From: Deltaproteobacteria bacterium
GTDB lineage: Bacteria > Desulfobacterota > Desulfuromonadia > Desulfuromonadales > Geopsychrobacteraceae
Assembly: GCA_018399135.1 (NCBI GenBank)
Contig: JAGYPB010000007.1
Coordinates: 1 to 64,000, forward strand
Reading direction: 5' to 3'
DNA length: 64,000 bases
This document shows, in pieces, positions 57,292 through 64,000 of this stretch. How positions within the stretch are numbered: the first letter of the stretch is position 1; the number at the start of each line of letters is the position of its first letter. The position numbers and the translations under genes were made by a program. The notes under the pieces were generated by a model that was given only the letters and a program-made list of their open reading frames with translations, ran no database searches and was not told the DNA's origin.

Positions 57292-58359
57292 ATGGAACAA
57301 ATCAGAGAGAAGGTCAAAAATGGACATCGCCTCAGCAATGAAGATGCTTTAAAACTGTTTGAATCTTTTGACCTGCTCGAGATTGGTGAGCTGGCAGCTG
57401 AGGTTAATAGACGAAAAAATGGCAACAAGGTTTATTTCAACGTTAACCGCCACCTGAACTACACCAACCTCTGTGTCAACCAATGCATTTTTTGTGCTTT
57501 TGCTCGCGAAGCGGGGGATGCGCGGGGTTATACCCTCGATCTTGATCAGGTACGTGCCAAGGTGCGTGAAGCGGAGGCTGCCGGCGCCACTGAGATCCAT
57601 TCTGTTGGTGGCCTGCACCCGGATCTCTCCTTCGATTTTTATCTGGAGATGCTGCAGGCCATCAAAGAGGAATCCCCCAGGTTACATATCAAGGCGTTTA
57701 CAGCTGTTGAGATCGACTATTTTGCCCGAATCAGCGGTAAAACGGTGATCGATGTCGTTCGTGAGCTCAAGGATGCGGGTCTGGGCTCCATGCCTGGTGG
57801 CGGCGCCGAAATTTTCGGGCAACAGGTGCGCGATAAAATCTGTCCGGAGAAAATCAGCGGCGAGCGCTGGTTGGAGATTACCGAGATCGTCCACAACTGT
57901 GGATTGCGCACCAACGCCACCATGCTCTTCGGCCATCTGGAAAATTATGCCGACCGGGTTGAGCACTTGCGTCTGTTGCGTGAATTGCAGGATCGTACTG
58001 CTGGTTTCCAGAGCTTTATCCCTCTGGCATTTCAACCCGACAATACCAGAGTGCCGGAAGCAGTTGGCGTCAGCGGGGTCGATGCCTTGAAAACCCTCGC
58101 GATCAGCCGTCTTTATCTCGACAATTTCCAGCATATCAAGGCCTACTGGGTGATGCTTGGCATGAAAATCGCCCAGGTTGCTCTGTGTTTTGGGGTCAAC
58201 GACATCGATGGCACCGTGATTGAAGAAAAAATCGGTCACGACGCCGGAGCAGACTCGCCCCAAGCACTGACTCGTGAACAACTGATCACCCTGATCCGCA
58301 ATGCCGGCCGCCAACCGGTGGAGCGCGATACCCTTTATCGGGAAATCCGGGAGTATTAA
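57292..58359 (+). CDS. mqnE: Aminofutalosine synthase (radical SAM)
   Basis: 'NLCVNQCIFCAFAREAGDARGYTLD', 'EIHSVGGLHPDLSFDFYLEMLQ', 'GSMPGGGAEIF'. Confidence 0.93.
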   Translation: MEQIREKVKNGHRLSNEDALKLFESFDLLEIGELAAEVNRRKNGNKVYFNVNRHLNYTNLCVNQCIFCAFAREAGDARGYTLDLDQVRAKVREAEAAGATEIHSVGGLHPDLSFDFYLEMLQAIKEESPRLHIKAFTAVEIDYFARISGKTVIDVVRELKDAGLGSMPGGGAEIFGQQVRDKICPEKISGERWLEITEIVHNCGLRTNATMLFGHLENYADRVEHLRLLRELQDRTAGFQSFIPLAFQPDNTRVPEAVGVSGVDALKTLAISRLYLDNFQHIKAYWVMLGMKIAQVALCFGVNDIDGTVIEEKIGHDAGADSPQALTREQLITLIRNAGRQPVERDTLYREIREY

Positions 58360-58363
58360 CAAC

Positions 58364-59404
58364 GTGAGCAATCATAAATCGATAGATCGCGATTATGCTC
58401 TGCACCTGTTGACCGAGGCTGATCTGCTGGAAGTCGGTAAACTGGCGGATGAGATTCGCAAGCGCAAGCATCCTCATAACCGCGTGACCTTTGTGGTTGA
58501 TCGCAATGTCAATTATTCCAATATCTGTGAGTCGAAGTGCCGTTTTTGCGCTTTTTATCGCAATGATGGGGATGCTGATGCTTATCTGCTTGATGATGAC
58601 ACCATCTTTGCCAAGGTGCAGGAGCTGGTGGACCATGATGGCACCCAGCTGTTGATGCAGGGAGGGTTGCACCCGACTTTGACCATCGACTGGTTTGAAG
58701 GATTATTTCGCCAACTAGGTGAGCGCTTTCCCCAGGTACAGATTCATTCCCTGTCACCGGCGGAAGTGATCCATGTCGCCAAGCTTTCCGCTATCAGCAT
58801 GGAAGACTGCCTGCAGCGGTTACAGGCGGCGGGACTGGCCTCAGTGCCCGGCGGCGGCGCCGAGGTGCTGGTGGATGAGGTAAGGCAGGAGATTTCTCCC
58901 GACAAGATCGGCTGGCGCCAGTGGGCAAGCGTCATGGAAGAGGCCCATCGCCTGGGGATGCGGACAACGGCGACCATGATGTTCGGCAGTCGCGAAAAAC
59001 CGCAGGATATTGTCGAACATTTGTTCCGCGTGCGGGAGATCCAGGAGCGGACTGGTGGCTTTACCGCTTTTATCCCCTGGACTTTTCAGCCCGATAACAC
59101 CGAGCTGGGCGGCGAAAAGGCCGGTGGCGTCGAGTACCTGAAGGTGCTGGCCCTGTCACGCATCGTTCTTGAAAATATCGACAACATCCAAGCCAGCTGG
59201 GTCACCCAGGGAGCCGCGATGGCGCAGGTTGCCCTGTTTTTCGGCGCTAATGATTTGGGCGGTACCATGCTCGAAGAAAATGTCGTCGCCGCTGCCGGCG
59301 TGTCTTTCCGCATGTCACAGCAGGAGATTATCGACCTGGCGCACGGGGCCGGCTTTGTTCCAGCACGACGGACGACGGAGTATCAGATTTTAGAGGAGTA
59401 TTAA
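58364..59404 (+). CDS. mqnC: Cyclic dehypoxanthinyl futalosine synthase (radical SAM)
   Basis: '[26 protein letters not shown]', '[27 protein letters not shown]', '[15 protein letters not shown]'; GTG start. Confidence 0.93.
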   Translation: MSNHKSIDRDYALHLLTEADLLEVGKLADEIRKRKHPHNRVTFVVDRNVNYSNICESKCRFCAFYRNDGDADAYLLDDDTIFAKVQELVDHDGTQLLMQGGLHPTLTIDWFEGLFRQLGERFPQVQIHSLSPAEVIHVAKLSAISMEDCLQRLQAAGLASVPGGGAEVLVDEVRQEISPDKIGWRQWASVMEEAHRLGMRTTATMMFGSREKPQDIVEHLFRVREIQERTGGFTAFIPWTFQPDNTELGGEKAGGVEYLKVLALSRIVLENIDNIQASWVTQGAAMAQVALFFGANDLGGTMLEENVVAAAGVSFRMSQQEIIDLAHGAGFVPARRTTEYQILEEY

Positions 59405-59408
59405 GCCT

Positions 59409-60455
59409 ATGCTGCCATTACGTAAAAATATCGACAAAATGTCCGGTTATGTGCCTGGTTTCCAGCCCGACGATCCGGGCTGGATCAAGCTGAACACCAA
59501 TGAGAATCCGTATCCGCCATCGCCACAGGTGGTTGCGGCGATCTGGGAGGAACTTGGTGATGATGGTGGCGCGCTGCGTAAGTATCCGGATGCCGGCAGT
59601 AAAGAAGCGCGCAAAGTCGCAGCAGAACTGTACGGGGTTGATCCGTCCTGGGTGATCATGGCCAACGGCTCGGATGAACTGCTCAATAACCTGATTCGTG
59701 CTTTTGCCGCTGAAGGGGAAGAGATCGCCTATGTTCACCCTTCCTATTCCTACTATGCGACCCTGGCGGAGATTCAGGGGGCAAAGGTACGGACTTTTGC
59801 ATTAACGGATGATGGCCGGATTGACTTTCCTGATCGCTACGACGGCAAACTGTTTTTTCTCACCAGTCCTAATGCCCCGTTGGGTTGCGCCTTTGACAAT
59901 AATACCATCGCTGATCTGGCACGGCGTTGCGGCGGGGTGCTGGTGGTCGATGAAGCCTATGTCGATTTTGCCGGCGAGACTGCGCTGGAGTTGGTCAAGC
60001 AGTTTGAGAATGTGGTCGTTACCCGCACCTTCTCAAAGAGTTACGGCCTGGCAGGAATGCGGCTGGGTCTGGCGGTGGCGCGTCCTGAAGTGGTGGCAGC
60101 GCTGGACAAAATCCGTGATCACTATCACCTTGACCGCCTGGCCCTGGTGGCGGCAAACGCGGCGCTGCAGGATCAGGACTATCTGCGTACCACGGTCGCA
60201 AGAATCTGCCGGAACCGCGATGAGGTGCGCGATAAACTGATCAGCTGTGGTTATCAGGTGATACCGTCGCAAGCCAACTATTTGTTTGTCAGCCCCTCTG
60301 ATGGCAACGGCCGGCGTATTTACGATGCTCTTTATGCGGAAAAAATCCTGGTGCGTTATTTTGCAGATTCGCGCTTGAGTCATGGTGTACGCATCTCTAT
60401 CGGCAACGAGGAAGAGATGGCGGCAACTCTGAAGGTGCTGGCCACCCTTGGCTGA
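59409..60455 (+). CDS. hisC: Histidinol-phosphate aminotransferase
   Basis: '[15 protein letters not shown]', 'TSPNAPLGC', '[13 protein letters not shown]', '[19 protein letters not shown]'. Confidence 0.93.
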   Translation: MLPLRKNIDKMSGYVPGFQPDDPGWIKLNTNENPYPPSPQVVAAIWEELGDDGGALRKYPDAGSKEARKVAAELYGVDPSWVIMANGSDELLNNLIRAFAAEGEEIAYVHPSYSYYATLAEIQGAKVRTFALTDDGRIDFPDRYDGKLFFLTSPNAPLGCAFDNNTIADLARRCGGVLVVDEAYVDFAGETALELVKQFENVVVTRTFSKSYGLAGMRLGLAVARPEVVAALDKIRDHYHLDRLALVAANAALQDQDYLRTTVARICRNRDEVRDKLISCGYQVIPSQANYLFVSPSDGNGRRIYDALYAEKILVRYFADSRLSHGVRISIGNEEEMAATLKVLATLG

Positions 60456-61572
60456 TCTTCCCTTTAATCAGGCTGACTTTGTTCGTGCTCTGCTTAGCTG
60501 GTATCAACAACAGGGGCGCGATCTGCCCTGGCGCAAGACCCGTGATCCCTACCGTATCTGGGTTTCCGAGATCATGCTGCAACAGACCACGGTGGCTACG
60601 GTGCTCGGGCGCTACGATCTGTTTCTTCAGCAATTTCCGACCCTGGCTGGTCTGGCAGCGTCATCAGTAGAGCAGGTGATTGATGCCTGGGCGGGTCTTG
60701 GGTACTACTCGCGGGCCCGCAATCTACACGCTGCCGCTGGTCGAATTCAGACTGATTATGGGGGCCTTTTTCCGGCAGATCCTGATGCATTGCAGCAATT
60801 TCCAGGTATCGGCCGTTCTACTGCCGGGGCGATCGTTGCTCTTGCTTATGATCGTCCCGCACCGATTCTCGATGCCAACGTCCGTCGCGTGCTGTGCCGT
60901 CTGTTTGCTCTACAGCAGCCACCGCGCTCTGCGGCGGCAGAAAAGCAGTTGTGGACGTGGGCTGAGCTGCTGACACCGGAACAAGAGGTTCATGACTATA
61001 CGCAAGGAATGATGGATCTGGGGGCGATGATCTGTCTGCCAACCAACCCGCAGTGTGAATCATGTCCGGTGAACACCTTTTGTCGGGCGTACAAGCAGGG
61101 TCTGCAACAGGAAATTCCGTTCAAAATAAAGAAAAAATCAGTACCTACTCGCTATCAGGCGGTTGTTGTGATGCAGTGGCAGGGGCGGTTGCAGGTACGT
61201 CGGCGCCCGGTTGCTGGTTTTCTCGGTGGATTGTGGGAGTTTCCAACCATAGATCTGGAGCAAGCAGCAGATGCTGAGGCCGCGGTGCGAGGGTTGATGC
61301 TGCAGATGGGGCTGACCGGCGATCCTGTCCTGGTCGGAACCAGTTACCATATGTACAGTCATTTCAAACTTGAATCATTGATGTATCTGGTGGATTTAAC
61401 CGATAAATTGCGGGTTGCGGAAACACAGAATCAGTGGAAAACCCGGGAGGAACTGGAGTTGTTGGCCCTGCATGGGGCGCATAAGAAGGTATTTGAGAAG
61501 GTTAAAGCTGTAGCATGTATTCAGCACCAGATCGGGGATCCTGTGTCAAGGGACACTTTTCGTCATCCCTGA
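60448..61572 (+). CDS. mutY: A/G-specific adenine glycosylase; C-terminus runs into repeat copy 4
   Basis: '[27 protein letters not shown]', '[17 protein letters not shown]', [4Fe-4S] '[17 protein letters not shown]'; TTG start. Confidence 0.93.
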   Translation: MADLPFNQADFVRALLSWYQQQGRDLPWRKTRDPYRIWVSEIMLQQTTVATVLGRYDLFLQQFPTLAGLAASSVEQVIDAWAGLGYYSRARNLHAAAGRIQTDYGGLFPADPDALQQFPGIGRSTAGAIVALAYDRPAPILDANVRRVLCRLFALQQPPRSAAAEKQLWTWAELLTPEQEVHDYTQGMMDLGAMICLPTNPQCESCPVNTFCRAYKQGLQQEIPFKIKKKSVPTRYQAVVVMQWQGRLQVRRRPVAGFLGGLWEFPTIDLEQAADAEAAVRGLMLQMGLTGDPVLVGTSYHMYSHFKLESLMYLVDLTDKLRVAETQNQWKTREELELLALHGAHKKVFEKVKAVACIQHQIGDPVSRDTFRHP

Positions 61573-61652
61573 CCGCTTGTTGCCGCCGTCCATGGCGACA
61601 AACACCCTTGCCACAGGATCCCCGACCCGGCGCAAAGCCCTAGCTGAATAGT
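61518..61652. repeat. Imperfect-palindromic intergenic repeat, copy 4
   Basis: tattcagcaccagatcggggatcctgtgtcaaggg...cccttgccacaggatccccgacccggcgcaaagccctagctgaatagt. Confidence 0.9.
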
Positions 61653-61705
61653 CCCGATCTGTAAAGGACATGACTTACAGATCATAAACGATAAGGACAG
61701 AAAGA

Positions 61706-62833
61706 ATGTCATTGCCCACAATTTTAACCACCGCTACTGAAGTTGCAGATTTTGCCGTCGAGCTCGCCGAACATGAAACCATCGCCGTCGATCTCGAGGC
61801 TGACTCCATGCATAATTATCAGGAAAAGGTCTGTCTACTGCAATTTACTACAGCACAACGCACGGTATTGATCGATCCGCTGGCAATTCCTGATTTAGAT
61901 CCGCTGAAGTCGATGTTTGCCAATTCCGACCAGCGCAAGATTTTTCACGCCGCTGACTACGACATCCGCTCCCTGGGGCGTGATTTTGATATTTCTGTCA
62001 GGGGGCTGTTCGATACCATGATCAGTTGTCAGTTTCTTGGCGAGGAGCGTTTTGGTCTGGCCGATGTGTTGGGTAAGTATTTTGGTGTCGTGTTGAACAA
62101 ACGTTTTCAACGTGCCGATTGGTCGCAGCGACCCTTGTCAGATGACATGATCCGTTATGCCGCCGAGGATACCCGTTACCTACACGATCTTGCGCAATTG
62201 CTTGAAGATAAGCTGCGTGAAAAAGGGCGGCTCAAATGGGTCAAAGAGGAATGTGAGCTGCTTGAGCAGGTGCACTTTTCTGCTCAGCAAGGGCCCTTAT
62301 TTTTACGATTTAAAGGTGCCGGTTCCCTTAAGCCGCGCCAGCTGGCAGCGCTGGAAAATATGCTGGTCTGGCGCGATGATGAAGCCCGGCGCCGCAACAC
62401 TCCCCACTACAAGGTGTTGGGGAACAAGCCGTTGCTCGAACTGGCGCGGTTGCTGCCCGAGGGGCGTAACCAGCTGGAAGGGATTGATGGTCTGCCGCCG
62501 CGCCTGGTGGGGCGTTATGGAGGTATTATTCTGCAGCAGATAGGTCAGGCTCTGGAGTTGGCCGAAGAGCAATTGCCAACCTATCCGCGCAGCGTTAGAA
62601 AAGAGGTCGATCCGGCGGTGGAAGGTCGTTTTACTGCATTGAAAAAATGGCGGACAAGAATCGCAGCAGAACTACAGCTGGATCCGGGAGTGCTGATCAA
62701 TAATGCCCTGCTCGAAGAGTTGGCGCAGCGCAATCCACGGAGCTTGGAAGATGCGGCTATTGCTGAACTCCTGAAGCGCTGGCAGCAACAGGTGCTGGCG
62801 GACGGAATTGTCACGATATTACAGCGAAGTTAA
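61706..62833 (+). CDS. rnd: Ribonuclease D
   Basis: 'ETIAVDLEADSMHNYQEKVCLLQFTT', 'KIFHAADYDIRSLGRDF', 'YAAEDTRYLHDL', HRDC-like 'ALENMLVWRDDEARRRNTPHYKVLGNKPLLELA'. Confidence 0.93.
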   Translation: MSLPTILTTATEVADFAVELAEHETIAVDLEADSMHNYQEKVCLLQFTTAQRTVLIDPLAIPDLDPLKSMFANSDQRKIFHAADYDIRSLGRDFDISVRGLFDTMISCQFLGEERFGLADVLGKYFGVVLNKRFQRADWSQRPLSDDMIRYAAEDTRYLHDLAQLLEDKLREKGRLKWVKEECELLEQVHFSAQQGPLFLRFKGAGSLKPRQLAALENMLVWRDDEARRRNTPHYKVLGNKPLLELARLLPEGRNQLEGIDGLPPRLVGRYGGIILQQIGQALELAEEQLPTYPRSVRKEVDPAVEGRFTALKKWRTRIAAELQLDPGVLINNALLEELAQRNPRSLEDAAIAELLKRWQQQVLADGIVTILQRS

Positions 62834-62859
62834 TCGCTGGGGAAGTAAGAGATATTCCG

Positions 62860-64000
62860 TCAGCCGGATGGCCTGGTCATGCTTGCCGGATCAAGCAGGC
62901 GATCAAGAACCTCCTCGTTAACCCCATCTTCCAAGGCCAGTTCACGCAGCGTGCGCCCGGTCTTGTGTGCCTCTTTTGCCAGCTCGGCGGAACGGTCATA
63001 GCCGATTTCCGGCACCAGGGCCGTCACCAGGGCGAGGCTCTTTTCAAGTAGATCACCGCAGCGCTTTTCATCGGCCTGCAGTCCCTGCAGGCATTTTTCG
63101 TCGAAGGCACGAATGGCATTGCTGAGCAGTTCGATGCTCTGCAGAACGTTCCAGCCCATCACCGGCATCATCACGTTCAATTCGAAATTTCCCGACAGGC
63201 CTCCCAACGACACCGTGGCATCGTTGCCGATTACCTGGGCGCACACCTGAATCAGGCTTTCGGCCATCACCGGGTTGATTTTTCCCGGCATGATCGAACT
63301 GCCCGGCTGAACCGCCGGTAGCATGATTTCGCCGATACCGCAACGCGGTCCGCTGGCGAGAAAGCGGATATCATTCGCGATCTTATAAAGACTCACGGCG
63401 CAGTCTTTTAAACTGCTGCTAGTCGCTACCAGAGCATCTTTGGCCCCTTGCGCTTCAAAATGATTGTCTGCTTCGCAAAATGGCAGGTCGGTTTCGCGGG
63501 CAATGGCGGAGATGGTGGTGGAGGCAAACTGTGGATGGGTATTGATGCCGGTGCCGACCGCAGTTCCTCCCAGTGCCAGTTCAAAAAGACCGTTGGAACT
63601 GGTTTCCAGGCGTTCCTGCGCCAGCTCAACCTGACGAGCATAACCCGAAAAGACCTGTCCCAGGCGAATCGGTGTTGCATCCTGCAGGTGGGTACGGCCG
63701 ATCTTGAGAATGTCGTGAAACTTTTCCGCCTTGTCGCTTAAATGCTGGAAAAATTGATCAAGGGCCGGTAACAGGTGGTGGTGAAGTTCTGCGGCGCAGG
63801 CGATGTGGATCGCGCTGGGGAACACATCGTTGCTCGATTGCCCCAGGTTGACATGATCGTTGGGGTGAACGGCCTTGCTTCCCATCTCTTTACCCAGCAG
63901 TTGGGCAGCGCGGTGGGCGATGACCTCGTTGGCGTTCATGTTACTGCTGGTGCCCGACCCGGTCTGGAAGATATCAACGGGAAATTGCTCAAGGTGGCCA
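62860..64000 (-). CDS. fumC: Class II fumarate hydratase, partial at window end
   Basis: 'GSSIMPGKINPVMAE' signature; 'SNMNANEVIAHRA', 'KAVHPNDHVNLGQSSNDVFPSAIHIA'. Confidence 0.95.
   Translation of the reverse strand, partial: GHLEQFPVDIFQTGSGTSSNMNANEVIAHRAAQLLGKEMGSKAVHPNDHVNLGQSSNDVFPSAIHIACAAELHHHLLPALDQFFQHLSDKAEKFHDILKIGRTHLQDATPIRLGQVFSGYARQVELAQERLETSSNGLFELALGGTAVGTGINTHPQFASTTISAIARETDLPFCEADNHFEAQGAKDALVATSSSLKDCAVSLYKIANDIRFLASGPRCGIGEIMLPAVQPGSSIMPGKINPVMAESLIQVCAQVIGNDATVSLGGLSGNFELNVMMPVMGWNVLQSIELLSNAIRAFDEKCLQGLQADEKRCGDLLEKSLALVTALVPEIGYDRSAELAKEAHKTGRTLRELALEDGVNEEVLDRLLDPASMTRPSG

Noticed and set aside
1-64000. tRNA, rRNA, integrase/transposase or prophage genes
   Set aside because: None recognised on either strand by motif or ORF content.

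Overview
The window appears to come from an anaerobic, Desulfuromonadales-like bacterium; this is inferred from gene content only. Five blocks are visible. (1) About 1-32 kb: a long, mostly + strand aryl-polyene/flexirubin-like biosynthetic locus. It holds an MIO-type aromatic amino acid lyase, a CoA/AMP ligase, several ketosynthases and Cys-less KS partners, ACPs, dehydratases, a thioesterase, acyltransferases, LolA, an MMPL exporter, GT2, a PagL-like protein, a BtrH-like protein and an ABC exporter. Three consecutive radical SAM proteins with B12-binding-type N-termini sit inside it. Its distal end is decayed: KS, ABC permease, a third ACP, a DarB-like KASIII, an ICMT-like methyltransferase and a fourth radical SAM. 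(2) About 32-39.5 kb: periplasmic nitrate reductase (nap) and nitrite-to-ammonia (nrfA-nrfH) genes, with a multiply frameshifted napA. The two leaders share an undescribed-looking architecture (TTTACA-N5-TTTACA, then AAGGAGGTGAT 82-86 nt before the start codon). (3) About 39.5-42.3 kb: a gene graveyard. (4) About 42.3-51.2 kb: a phosphonoacetate/phosphonoacetaldehyde catabolism and phosphonate uptake island, partly decayed. (5) About 51.4-64 kb: intact core genes, namely a heme-motif two-component system, MFS, UbiA/UbiX/MqnE/MqnC (futalosine menaquinone route), HisC, MutY, RNase D and fumarase. Four copies of a 115-135 bp imperfect-palindromic intergenic repeat have a conserved core and stems that differ but stay paired. 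All family assignments are by eye from motifs and recalled family sequences; no searches were run.
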